From assembly GCF_017876115.1 (NCBI RefSeq), contig NZ_JAGINO010000034.1, positions 1 to 58,782 of the forward strand: DNA of 58,782 nt, read 5' to 3'. A program made the translations under genes and the position numbers. This DNA comes from Azospirillum picis. Lineage in GTDB: Bacteria > Pseudomonadota > Alphaproteobacteria > Azospirillales > Azospirillaceae. Below, in pieces: positions 18,926-27,471 of this stretch; the stretch's first letter is position 1, and each line of letters begins with the position of its first letter. Under the pieces are notes generated by a model. The model was not told the origin of the DNA. It did not search any database and was given only the letters and a program-made list of their open reading frames with translations.

Positions 18926-19005
18926 CGGCTGGGGTGCCCGCGTTCCCGTGCGGGCTGAGACACACCCATCGAACCTGATCCGGGTCATGCCGGCGAAGGG
19001 AGCCG
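18926..19005 (+). promoter_or_regulatory. TPP (thiamine pyrophosphate) riboswitch
   Basis: All conserved THI-box elements are present in order. The closing stem P1 is CGGCT (18926-18930) with AGCCG (19001-19005). GGGGTGCC, the P3 hairpin GCCCGC/GCGGGC and the invariant GGCTGAGA come next. ACACCC, GAACCTGATCCGGGT and CATGCCGGCGAAGGGA complete the aptamer. It lies 83 bases before an ABC-transporter operon. No T-run follows the aptamer, so control is more likely at translation initiation, perhaps by masking the AGGAG at 19074-19078. That mechanism is inference; the aptamer itself is certain. Confidence 0.97.
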
Positions 19006-19087
19006 ACCGGACCCGACGGACCCGCCCCGTTCCCCCGCGTCGCCCCGTACCGCCCATGGCGCCGGCGCGAGCGAGGAGCATTCGGTC

Positions 19088-20251
19088 ATGCGGCGCACCC
19101 GTCCCCTTCCGTCCATCCTGAGGGCGGCGATCGTCTCGGCGATCGCGGCATCGTCGGTCGCGGTATCGCCCGGCGCCGCCCGTGCCGACGACACCCTGTC
19201 CTTCCCGGTGCTGGTGCCGCTGACCGGCTTCCTGTCGCTGGAGGGCACCAGCCAGCGCAACGGCGCCGTCCTGGCGCTGAAGCAGACGCCGGCCGGCGTC
19301 GCCATCGCGTCGGAGGTGGTGGACACCGGCACCTCGCCGGAGGCGGCGGTGACGGCGCTGGAGCGCGCGGCCGGCGACGGCAAGGTCGGCGCCGTCGCCG
19401 CCAGCATGCTCGGCACCCAACTGCTGGCGATGCTGCCGCTGGCCGCCGAGATGAAGCTGCCGCTGGTCACGGTGTCCGGCACCGCCTCGATCACCGAGCA
19501 GGGCAACCCCTGGGTCTTCCGCTTCTTCCCCGGCGACGCGGTGACCAAGGCCGCCCATGCCCGCTATGTGGTGGAGGAACTGGGCAAGCGGCGCCCCGCC
19601 GTCATCTACCAGACCACCGCCTACGGCCAGAGCGGCAAGCAGCATCTCGACGCCGCCTTCAAGGCGCTGGGCGTCACCCCGGTGTTCGAGGAGGGGGTGG
19701 ATCCCGCTGCCAAGGACCTGCTGCCGGTGCTGAGCAAGGCGCTGGCGGCCAAGCCCGACGTGCTGGTCCTGCACCTGCATTCCGGGCCGACGGCGCTGCT
19801 GCTGAAGCAGGCCGCCACCAGCGGCGTCGACCTGCCGATCGTCGCCGGCTCCGCCATGCACCAGCCGAGCACCGCCGCCCTGCTGGAGCCCGCGGAGCTG
19901 AAGGGCGTCTGCGCCGAGACCGCCGCCTCGCCGATCTCCGGCGGCTCGCCGGAGATCGAGGCCTTCACCGACAGCTACCGCACCGCCTTCGGCAAGGACC
20001 CGGACGCCTTCGCGCTCGGCCAGTATGACGGCATGACCATGGTGCTGGAGGCGGTGAAGGCCGGCGCCCGCAGCCCCGAGGCGATCCGCAAGGCGCTGTC
20101 GGCGGAGAGCTTCCAGGGCCTGGCCATGACCTACAAGTCGGACGGCAAGGGCAACATGGCCCATTCCGCGGTCATCGTCTGCTATGACGGGACCAGCCGG
20201 GTGCCGAAGCTGGTCAAGCGCTACGACGACCCGGCCATCGCGGCGAAGTGA
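19088..20251 (+). CDS. Liv/HAAT-type periplasmic substrate-binding protein under TPP control
   Basis: A 387-residue precursor with a signal peptide ending near ARADD. The mature part has the type I periplasmic-binding fold of LivJ/LivK proteins: FPVLVPLTGFLSLEGTSQRN at the start, the ligand-loop VTVSGTASITEQGNPWVFR, then VIYQTTAYGQSGK and a late FALGQYDGMTMVLEAV helix. AGGAG lies nine bases before the ATG. It heads a four-gene ABC operon directly behind a TPP riboswitch. The expected ligand is therefore thiamine, a pyrimidine or thiazole precursor, or a breakdown product rather than a branched-chain amino acid. Family is sure; cargo is inferred. Confidence 0.9.
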   Translation: MRRTRPLPSILRAAIVSAIAASSVAVSPGAARADDTLSFPVLVPLTGFLSLEGTSQRNGAVLALKQTPAGVAIASEVVDTGTSPEAAVTALERAAGDGKVGAVAASMLGTQLLAMLPLAAEMKLPLVTVSGTASITEQGNPWVFRFFPGDAVTKAAHARYVVEELGKRRPAVIYQTTAYGQSGKQHLDAAFKALGVTPVFEEGVDPAAKDLLPVLSKALAAKPDVLVLHLHSGPTALLLKQAATSGVDLPIVAGSAMHQPSTAALLEPAELKGVCAETAASPISGGSPEIEAFTDSYRTAFGKDPDAFALGQYDGMTMVLEAVKAGARSPEAIRKALSAESFQGLAMTYKSDGKGNMAHSAVIVCYDGTSRVPKLVKRYDDPAIAAK

Positions 20252-20255
20252 GCGG

Positions 20256-21140
20256 ATGGCCGCGCTGCAACTGCTGCTCAACGGGGTGGCGCTGGGGGCG
20301 GCCTATGCGCTGGTGGCGCTGGGGTTCGTCCTGGTGCTGAACGCCACCTCGGCGGTGAATTTCGCCCAGGGCGACCTCGTCATGGCTGGCGGGCTGCTGG
20401 CGGTGGCGCTGGCGCCGCTGATCCCGCTGCCGGACGCGCTGCCGGGCATCGTCCTGCTGCCGCTGGTGCTGGTGCTGATGGCCGGGCTCGGGCTGCTGCT
20501 GGCGCTGGCCGCCTACCTGCCGCTGCGCCGCCGGCCGCCGGTGTCGGTCTTCATCAGCACCATCGCCGTCGGCATCATCCTGCAGAACGGCGCCGCCATC
20601 CTGTTCGGGCCGGAACCGCGCGCCGCGCCGCCGCTGATCGGCGACGGCACGCTCCGCCTCGGCGGGCTGGCGGTGCCGGAGCAGTCGCTGGCCATCGTCG
20701 CGGTGGCCGCCCTGCTGATCGGGGCGCAGCAATGGCTGTTCGCCCGCACCCAGCTCGGTCGCCGGCTGCGGGCGACCGCACAGGATCCGGAGATGGCGCG
20801 GGCCTGCGGCGTGCCGGTGACCGCGATGATCCTGGTGACCTTCGCCATCGCCGCCGCCTGCGCCGGTGCCGCCGGCCTGCTGCTGGCCAACCGCTATTTC
20901 GTCACGCCCACCGCCGGCGGCGACCTGATCCTGAAGGCCTACATCGCGGTGACGGTCGGCGGCTGGGGCTCGGTGCCGGGTGCGGTGGTGGGGGCGCTGC
21001 TGATCGCGCTCTTCGAGGTCGGGGTGTCTTCGATCCTGTCATATCCCGCAGCGCTCGGGGCGCTCTACCTGACGCTGCTGGCGATCCTGGTGCTGCGGCC
21101 GCAGGGACTGTTCGGCGAAGCGGTGCGCCGCCGTGGCTGA
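20256..21140 (+). CDS. Liv-type ABC permease (LivH-like)
   Basis: A 294-residue integral membrane protein with about eight helices, matching LivH: LLLNGVALGAAYALVALGFV at the start, NFAQGDLVMAGG as the conserved first loop, and GAAGLLLANRYFVTP with VTVGGWGSVPGAVVGALLIA as the coupling region. The ATG lies five bases after the binding-protein stop, and the frame overlaps the next gene by eight bases. A longer in-frame start upstream would overlap the binding protein and is not used. It would form the transmembrane channel with the permease half of the next protein. Confidence 0.92.
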   Translation: MAALQLLLNGVALGAAYALVALGFVLVLNATSAVNFAQGDLVMAGGLLAVALAPLIPLPDALPGIVLLPLVLVLMAGLGLLLALAAYLPLRRRPPVSVFISTIAVGIILQNGAAILFGPEPRAAPPLIGDGTLRLGGLAVPEQSLAIVAVAALLIGAQQWLFARTQLGRRLRATAQDPEMARACGVPVTAMILVTFAIAAACAGAAGLLLANRYFVTPTAGGDLILKAYIAVTVGGWGSVPGAVVGALLIALFEVGVSSILSYPAALGALYLTLLAILVLRPQGLFGEAVRRRG

Positions 21141-22869
21141 GCGTCGGTCCGATGCTGCCGCCTCGCCGCCGCGGGGAGGGGGCGTCCTGGCGGGCGGCGC
21201 GCTCGCCCTGCTGGCCTATGCGCTGCTCTACGCCTCCCCCTACGGCCTGCGTGTGCTGACCGTCGCCGGGGTCTATGCCCTGGCCGCCTTCGGCTTCCAG
21301 ATCGTCTTCGGGCTGGGCGGGGCGCTGTCGCTGGCGCAGGGCGCCTTTTTCGGCGTCGGCGCCTATGTCACCGGCATCCTCGGCAGCCGCTACGGCCTGG
21401 GCTTCGAGGCCACCTTCCCGCTGTCTCTGCTGGCGCCGCTGCTGCTGGCGCTGCCGGTCGGGCTGGCGGTGCTGCGCCTGGCGTCGCACTATTTCGCCCT
21501 GGCGACGCTGGGGATCGCCCAGGTGCTGCACCTGCTGGCGGTGAACCTGCCGGACCTGACCGGCGGCGCCAACGGATTGGCCGGGGTGCCGGGGGTGGTG
21601 CTGTTCGGCCATGCGGTGGCGCGCGGGCTGCCGATGGCCGTGCTGGTCTGGGGGCTGGTGGCGCTGGGCGGGCTCGTCGGCTGGCTGCTGGCCCGCGGGC
21701 GGTTCGGCCGTTCGTTGACGGCGCTGCGCGACGACCCGCTGGCGGCCGGCACGCTGGGCCTCGATGTCGGCCGGCTGCGCCTTGCCGCATTCGCAGCCAG
21801 CGCGCTGTTCGGCGGGGCTGCCGGGGCGCTGGCCGTCCACACCCAGCGCGTCGTTTCGCCGGAGGTCCTGGAGTTCCCGGTGATGGTCTCCATCCTGACC
21901 ATCGCCATTGTCGGTGGGCGCGGACGAATGGCCGGGGCGATGCTCGGGGCGGTCCTGCTGCTGCACCTGCCGGAATGGTTCCGCTTCCTGGAGCGCGGTT
22001 ATCTGGTGGTCTATGGCGGCGCGCTGCTGTTGACCGTGCTGGTCGCTCCCGACGGTCTGACCGGGCTGATCGACCGTGCCGCCGGACGGCTGTGGGGACG
22101 CCGCCCGCACCGGTTGCCCGCCGCATCGGCGCCGCCACGGTTTCCTGCGGGCGGCCTCGCCGTCGAGGGGCTCGGGAAGTCCTTCGGCGGCGTGCATGCC
22201 GTCGACGGCGTGTCCCTGGAACTGACGCCCGGCACCATCACCGGCCTGATCGGACCCAACGGGTCGGGCAAGTCCACCGTCATCAACCTGCTCTCCGGGC
22301 TGGAACGGCCCGACGCCGGCCACGTCGTCCTGGCGGGCCGCGCGGTGACCGGCGCCCGTGCCGACCGGCTGGCCCGCGCCGGGTTGGCCCGCAGCTTCCA
22401 GGCGGCGGCGCTGCCGGAGGGCGCCGGCGTACTGGAGGCGGTGGCCGCCGCGCGCCTCGCCTTCGATGCCGATGCCCGACAGGCCGAGGCGCATGCCCGC
22501 TGGGCGCTCGACCGGCTGGGGGTGGGGGATTTGGCGGCGCAGTCCTGCGACGGGTTGCCGGCTGCCCTGCGCCGCCGCGTCGAGCTGGCCCGTGCCGTCG
22601 TCCGCCGCCCGGCGGTGCTGCTGCTCGACGAGCCGGCCGCCGGCCTGACCGACGGCGAGAAGGCCGAACTGTCGACCCTGCTGCGCGGGTTGACGGGGGA
22701 GGGGACGGCGATCCTGCTGGTGGAGCACGACATGGGTTTCCTGCTGCCGCTTGCCGGCCGCGTCCTCTGCCTCGACCGCGGCCGGGTGATCTACGATGGC
22801 CCGGCCGCGGGGGTCCGCCAGGATGGGGCCGTCGCCGCCGCCTACCTCGGCACGGCGGTGCCGGCATGA
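21133..22869 (+). CDS. Fused Liv-type permease and ATPase (LivM-LivG)
   Basis: A 578-residue fusion. Residues 1-320 are a LivM permease (ALAAFGFQIVFGLGGALSLA, FALATLGIAQVLHLLAVNLP, then GRGRMAGAMLGAVLLL). Residues about 335-578 are an ATPase (LivG) with Walker A GLIGPNGSGKST, Walker B VLLLDEPAAGLTD and the H-loop LLVEHDMGFLLPL. The ABC signature is degenerate: CDGLPAALRRRVELARA stands where LivG normally has an LSYG(Q)-type motif. The start is GTG, overlapping the LivH-like stop. The fused arrangement is known in HAAT transporters. The altered signature suggests that one ATP site is weakened. Confidence 0.92.
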   Translation: MAERRSDAAASPPRGGGVLAGGALALLAYALLYASPYGLRVLTVAGVYALAAFGFQIVFGLGGALSLAQGAFFGVGAYVTGILGSRYGLGFEATFPLSLLAPLLLALPVGLAVLRLASHYFALATLGIAQVLHLLAVNLPDLTGGANGLAGVPGVVLFGHAVARGLPMAVLVWGLVALGGLVGWLLARGRFGRSLTALRDDPLAAGTLGLDVGRLRLAAFAASALFGGAAGALAVHTQRVVSPEVLEFPVMVSILTIAIVGGRGRMAGAMLGAVLLLHLPEWFRFLERGYLVVYGGALLLTVLVAPDGLTGLIDRAAGRLWGRRPHRLPAASAPPRFPAGGLAVEGLGKSFGGVHAVDGVSLELTPGTITGLIGPNGSGKSTVINLLSGLERPDAGHVVLAGRAVTGARADRLARAGLARSFQAAALPEGAGVLEAVAAARLAFDADARQAEAHARWALDRLGVGDLAAQSCDGLPAALRRRVELARAVVRRPAVLLLDEPAAGLTDGEKAELSTLLRGLTGEGTAILLVEHDMGFLLPLAGRVLCLDRGRVIYDGPAAGVRQDGAVAAAYLGTAVPA

Positions 22870-23564
22870 CGGCGCTGCTCTCCATCCGGGAGCTGACCGC
22901 CGGCTATGGCGGGACGGCGGCGCTCGACGGCGTGTCGCTCGAACTCGCGGCCGGCGAGACGGCGGCATTGCTCGGCGCCAACGGCGCCGGCAAGTCGACG
23001 CTGCTGAAGGCGCTGCTCGGACTCGTGCCGGCAGGGGGAGGAATGCGGTTCGACGGCGCCGACATTTCCGGGATGGCCACCGAGGACCGGGTGCGCCGCG
23101 GCATCGGCTATGTGCCGGAAGGGCGGCGCGTCTTCGCCGGCATGAGCGTGCGCGACAACCTGGAGGTCGCCGGGCTGCCCGCCGCCCGTGATCGGGCCCG
23201 CGATGTCGAGCGCGTCTTCACCCTGTTTCCCGACCTCGCCTGCAAGAGCGGCGAGCGCGCGTGGCGCCTGTCCGGCGGCCAGCAGCAGATGCTGAGTCTC
23301 GGCCGTGCCCTGATGGGGCGCCCCCGCCTGCTGCTGCTGGACGAGCCGTCGCTCGGCCTGTCGCCCAAGCTGGCGGACGAGGTCTTCGCCGCCATCCGCG
23401 GCATCGCCGCCGACGGCACCGCCGTGCTGCTCGCCGAGCAGAGCGCCGCCCGCGCCCTGTCCGTCGCCCCGCGCGCCGTGCTTCTGCGCCTGGGCCGGGT
23501 GGTGGGCGACGGGCCGGTCGGGGCGCTGTCGCAGGAAACGCTGAGGATGGCGTTCTTCGGGTGA
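22866..23564 (+). CDS. Liv-type ABC ATPase (LivF-like)
   Basis: A 232-residue ATPase overlapping the fusion stop by ATGA. It has Walker A LLGANGAGKST, the LivF-specific IGYVPEGRRVFAGMSVRDNL, an intact signature RLSGGQQQMLSLGRALM, Walker B LLLLDEPSLGLSP and the H-loop region LLAEQSAARAL, where Gln replaces His as is usual in LivF. With the fused LivG it completes the heterodimeric motor of the transporter. It is the last gene of the riboswitch-led operon; a partly structured spacer follows. Confidence 0.92.
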   Translation: MTALLSIRELTAGYGGTAALDGVSLELAAGETAALLGANGAGKSTLLKALLGLVPAGGGMRFDGADISGMATEDRVRRGIGYVPEGRRVFAGMSVRDNLEVAGLPAARDRARDVERVFTLFPDLACKSGERAWRLSGGQQQMLSLGRALMGRPRLLLLDEPSLGLSPKLADEVFAAIRGIAADGTAVLLAEQSAARALSVAPRAVLLRLGRVVGDGPVGALSQETLRMAFFG

Positions 23565-23702
23565 GGCCGCTCCCCTCCCTTCCCCTGCGTGTCCCGTGCA
23601 ACAGGTGTCAGACTCCTGCCACGGGCAGGGCGGTTGCGCTTGCGGACCGGTGCGGGCGCGGATAGCTTCCCGGCCACAACCGAATCTGTGGATTACCTCG
23701 TC

Positions 23703-25130
23703 ATGACTGCCCGCCTCGCCGTTTCGCTGTCTGCGCTTCTCCTGCTGGGGGTGGCGTCGGTTCCGGCGATGGCCGAGCTGGTGCCGGTCGCGCCGAGCAT
23801 GCCGCCCGCCGCCTATTACGGCCTCCCTGAACCGAAGGACGAGGTGCTGCTGCCCGGCAGCCCGCCGCCGGAGTCCGGCACGCCCGAAAAGGGACCGGAC
23901 GGCAAGACCACCGGGCCGGCGGAATTGATAGAAGGCTGGGATGGCGGCGCCGCCAAGCGCAAGGACGGCAGCTTCGCCTATTGCGTGGTGGAGGGGGAGT
24001 TCACCTCCGGCCATGTCCTGATGATCGCCCGCAGCCAGAAGGGCGAGACCAACATCGGCGTCGGCATTCCCGGCGCCGGCCTGCCGAAGGACGGCGAGTG
24101 GCCGGTGACCCTGGAGGTCGACGGCAAGATGAAGCGCGAGCGCGTCGCGGTGGCGCCGCAGCCGGACATGCTGGTGGTCTCCAACGGCAAGGACGAGGAT
24201 CTGGTCACGGCGCTGATGAACGGCAGCGAACTGGTCGTCTCCTCCGCCTCCGACCGGATCGCCTTCAAGCTCAGCGGCACCAAGAAGGTCCTCGGCGACC
24301 TCAGGACCTGCGTCGACAAGGCCGGCAACGTCCCGCCGATCAGGGTCGCCGCCGGCCGCCCGGTGGACAAGAGCCGCCCGCGGCTGCCGGAAGGGCTGGA
24401 CAGCCTGCTAACCGCCGCCGGCGTCCACAACGCCGTACCGGTGCCGATGGACAACCTGCCGCCCGAGCGCCGTCCGGCCGACGTCGCCTGGCGGGTCGGC
24501 CCGATCGTCGGCGGCATCCGCGAGCGCGCGGTCGACGAGGACAGCAAGATCGAGGAGCTGTCCGACAGCTTCGCCGGCGCGATGAAGGAGAAGTGCGAAG
24601 GCACCGCCACGGTGACCCTGAACCCGCCGGAGCAGGCCGGGCCGGCGTGGATCCGCACCGGCTCCGTCGAGTGCGCGATGGAGCAGGGCAAGCTGCATGT
24701 CGCGATGACGTTCCTGCTGTCGCAGCGCCGCCTGTTTACCGTGATCTTCCACGAGGCCGGCGAGGCCGACGTGGCACTGGCCGACAAGGTGCGGGACAAT
24801 TTGGCCCAGGTGCTGCGCCGTGCGGGTAACGCGCCTCCGGCCGCTGCCGCGGCCGATCCCTCCGCAGCGGCGTCGCCGCCGCCCGCCGCCCCGGTCGTCG
24901 CGTCGCCGGAGCCGGCGACGCCGGCGGTACCGTCCGCACCGGTGCCTGCGCCGGCCGCACCGCCCGCGCCGGTGCCTGCGCCGCCCACACCGCCTGCGGC
25001 TTCCCAACCGCCCGCCGCCAAGCCGGTGCAGTCCCCGCCGCCGGCCCAGCCTTCCGCTCCGTCGGCCGGCCAGACCGCCGCACCGGCGACGGTCAAGCCA
25101 GGGACCAAGCCGCAGCCGGGCAAGTCCTGA
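23703..25130 (+). CDS. Secreted protein with Pro/Ala-rich C-terminal tail
   Basis: A 475-residue precursor; the signal peptide (RLAVSLSALLLLGVASVPAM) is cleaved after AMA. Residues about 80-220 form a beta-rich domain with AYCVVEGEFTSGHVLMIARS and FKLSGTKKVLGDLRTCVDKA. The latter resembles the end of invasion-associated locus B (IalB)-type domains, F.L.G......L..C. A second domain covers 230-360. The final 110 residues are almost wholly Pro, Ala and Val with charged ends, like a disordered linker crossing the cell wall. No lipobox or anchor is seen. Function unknown; probably periplasmic. Confidence 0.75.
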   Translation: MTARLAVSLSALLLLGVASVPAMAELVPVAPSMPPAAYYGLPEPKDEVLLPGSPPPESGTPEKGPDGKTTGPAELIEGWDGGAAKRKDGSFAYCVVEGEFTSGHVLMIARSQKGETNIGVGIPGAGLPKDGEWPVTLEVDGKMKRERVAVAPQPDMLVVSNGKDEDLVTALMNGSELVVSSASDRIAFKLSGTKKVLGDLRTCVDKAGNVPPIRVAAGRPVDKSRPRLPEGLDSLLTAAGVHNAVPVPMDNLPPERRPADVAWRVGPIVGGIRERAVDEDSKIEELSDSFAGAMKEKCEGTATVTLNPPEQAGPAWIRTGSVECAMEQGKLHVAMTFLLSQRRLFTVIFHEAGEADVALADKVRDNLAQVLRRAGNAPPAAAAADPSAAASPPPAAPVVASPEPATPAVPSAPVPAPAAPPAPVPAPPTPPAASQPPAAKPVQSPPPAQPSAPSAGQTAAPATVKPGTKPQPGKS

Positions 25131-25192
25131 CGGAACTCCTGCCCGTCCGGCTCATTGTCCTTGTACGGACGGGCTATCGGTTTTGCGCAATC

Positions 25193-27034
25193 ATGCCTGA
25201 CAACAGCGTTCCCATCGACGGCGTGGGCGAGAATGCCCAGGCCGGCACCGACCCATACTCTGCGCTCGACGCGTCGGCGGCCACCACGCTGTCCGACCGT
25301 TGGAGCGTGCGCGACAGCGCCCTTGCGGTCGTCGGCCTCGCGGCCCTGGTGGGAGGCACGGTCGGGCTGCTGGTCGGCCTGCTGCACGAGGGGGTCCTGA
25401 TGCTCCAGGCGCTGGCCTTCGACCTGCCGGATGGGGAGCGGCTGGGCCAGAGCGCCCCCGACCTGTTGCGCACGCTGGGCGTTCCGGTGGCAGGCGGCCT
25501 GCTGCTGGGGGTGCTGTCGGCGCTGGTGCGGCGCTGGCGCCCCAACGACATCGTCGACGCGGTCGAGGCGAACGCGCTCTATGGCGGCAAGATGTCGCTG
25601 ATCGACAGCCTGCGGCTGACGGTGACGACGGCGCTGTCCAACGGCTCCGGCGCTTCCGTGGGCATGGAGGCGGCCTATACTCAGGCCGGTGCCGGGCTGG
25701 CCTCCACCCTTGGGCAGCGGCTGCGGCTTCGCCGGGCCGATTTGCGGACCATGGTCGGCTGCGGGGCGGCGGCGGCCATCGCCGCCGCCTATCATGCACC
25801 GCTGGCCGGCGCCTTCTATGCCTTCGAGCTGGTGCTGGGCGGCTACACCCTGGCGGCCCTGGCGCCGGTGGGGGCCGCGGCGGTGCTGGCGGTCGCCGCC
25901 TCGGGCCTGCTGACCGGCGGCGAAGTCCCGCTGGCGCTTGGGCGGCCGGTGGTGATCGCGGGTTGGGACTACGCGGCCTGCGGCGTCATCGGCTTCCTCG
26001 CCGGATGGCTGAGCATCCTCGCCATGCAGGCGGTGACGGCGGCGGAGCGCGGATTCAAGCGCCTGCCGATCCCGCGCTGGATGCGGCCGGCGGTCGGCGG
26101 CCTCGCCTTCGGCGGGGTGGCTCTGGCGGTGCCGGCGGTGATGGGCAGCGGCCCCGGCGCCGTGCCGCCGGAACTGGCGGGCGGCGCGCTGGCATTGGCA
26201 CTGACGCTGGTGGCCAAAATCCTGGCCTCGGCGCTGTCGCTGGGCTCCGGCTTCCGCGGCGGCCTGTTCAGCGCCTCGCTGTTCATCGGCGGGCTGTTCG
26301 GCGGGCTGCTGGGGATCGCGACCGACGGCCTGCTGCCGCAACTCGGCATCGACAGCGGCCTTCTGCTGCTGGTCGGCATGGGGTCGGTCGCCGCCGGCAT
26401 CGTCGGCGCGCCGGTGACCATGGTGCTGCTGGTGCTGGAGACGACGCAGGACCTGTGGGCGGCGTCGGGCGTGCTGATCGGCGTTGTCCTGTCGACCACC
26501 GTGGTCCGCCAGGCCTTCGGCTACTCCTTCGCCACCTGGCGCTTCCACCTGCGCGGCGTGCCCATCCGCGGTGCGTACGACATCGGCTGGCTATCGGAAC
26601 TGACCGCCTTCCGCCTGATGCGCCGCGACGCCAAGACGGTGCCCGCCACCCTGACGGTGCAGGCGCTGCGCCGTCTCTATCCATTGGGCGCCGCCAAGCT
26701 GGTCTTCGCCGTGGACGAGAAGGGCACCTATGCCGGCATGGTCGACATGGCGGCGGTGCACGACCCCGACCAGGACGCGACCGCCACGGAAACCCGCGTC
26801 GCCGACCTCGCCACCAAGGCCGACGCCGTCCTGATGCCCGGCGACGATGCCCGCACCGTGCTGGGCCGCTTCGGCAGCGCCGAGTCCGAGACGCTGCCGG
26901 TGCTGTCCTCCCCCACCGACCGCCGCGTCATCGGCTATGTGACGGAGTCCTTCGCGCTGCGCCGCTATTCCCAGGCGCTGGAACGCCAGCGCGGCGAGGA
27001 TCTCGGCGAGCGGGGCCTCTGGGGGCGGGACTGA
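25193..27034 (+). CDS. ClC-family chloride channel/antiporter with CBS region
   Basis: A 613-residue membrane protein. The first 450 residues carry about ten helices with the ClC filter motifs: GSGASVGMEAAYTQAGAG (selectivity loop with the gating Glu of the GxxxGxE type), YHAPLAGAFYAFELVLGGY, GSGFRGGLFSASLFIGGLFG, and GAPVTMVLLVLETTQ. The last 130 residues look like a degenerate pair of CBS domains (RRDAKTVPATLTVQALRRL, then LVFAVDEKGTYAGMVDM). Such proteins move chloride or fluoride, often exchanging for protons. No fluoride riboswitch precedes it. It stands alone, 62 bases after the secreted protein. Confidence 0.9.
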   Translation: MPDNSVPIDGVGENAQAGTDPYSALDASAATTLSDRWSVRDSALAVVGLAALVGGTVGLLVGLLHEGVLMLQALAFDLPDGERLGQSAPDLLRTLGVPVAGGLLLGVLSALVRRWRPNDIVDAVEANALYGGKMSLIDSLRLTVTTALSNGSGASVGMEAAYTQAGAGLASTLGQRLRLRRADLRTMVGCGAAAAIAAAYHAPLAGAFYAFELVLGGYTLAALAPVGAAAVLAVAASGLLTGGEVPLALGRPVVIAGWDYAACGVIGFLAGWLSILAMQAVTAAERGFKRLPIPRWMRPAVGGLAFGGVALAVPAVMGSGPGAVPPELAGGALALALTLVAKILASALSLGSGFRGGLFSASLFIGGLFGGLLGIATDGLLPQLGIDSGLLLLVGMGSVAAGIVGAPVTMVLLVLETTQDLWAASGVLIGVVLSTTVVRQAFGYSFATWRFHLRGVPIRGAYDIGWLSELTAFRLMRRDAKTVPATLTVQALRRLYPLGAAKLVFAVDEKGTYAGMVDMAAVHDPDQDATATETRVADLATKADAVLMPGDDARTVLGRFGSAESETLPVLSSPTDRRVIGYVTESFALRRYSQALERQRGEDLGERGLWGRD

Positions 27035-27246
27035 GGGATTCTCCGGCGCTGACGCTGCTGCGACGACCGCAGGGTCGTGGCAGGATGGCCGGCGCCGATC
27101 CCGATGGGCCGGAAGCCCCGATTGCCGGAAGCTTGGTCAGCCGGAGCGTCTTGGATGGGAAGGATTGCGCCAGCCATGCCGGAAACGACCAGGGACATGC
27201 GGTTCATGAATGCGGTTACCACCGGCAGAGTGGGGGAGGCGGCACC

Positions 27247-27450
27247 ATGAAGCCCGTCCCCTCCTCGATCATGGTCGACGAAGCCGGCCCTCAGAAATTC
27301 ACGCTCACCGTGATGTTCGACGGTCAGAGGTTCGACTGCGGCAGCTATATCAGCCGAGCCGCGGCGATGCAGGCCGGCCGGCTGTTCGTGCAACGCAAGG
27401 AAGGCGAGGCTGCCGGCGGCCGGACGAAGCGGAAGCCCGGTAAGCGCTGA
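27247..27450 (+). CDS. Small conserved-looking hypothetical protein
   Basis: Sixty-seven residues with a good GGAGG site seven bases before the ATG. The core reads FTLTVMFDGQRFDCGSYISR, followed by an amphipathic helix (AAAMQAGRLFVQRKEGE) and a basic tail (RTKRKPGKR). A 24-codon frame at 27176-27250 ends in an ATGA overlap with this start and might couple translation. No family recognised. First of three short genes read in the same direction. Confidence 0.6.
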   Translation: MKPVPSSIMVDEAGPQKFTLTVMFDGQRFDCGSYISRAAAMQAGRLFVQRKEGEAAGGRTKRKPGKR

Positions 27451-27471
27451 CCAGCGCAGGAGGACGAGCGA

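Noticed and set aside
25193..27034. Fluoride-specific ClC exporter
   Set aside because: No fluoride riboswitch lies upstream, and the filter and CBS region resemble general ClC proteins, so I keep the broader call.
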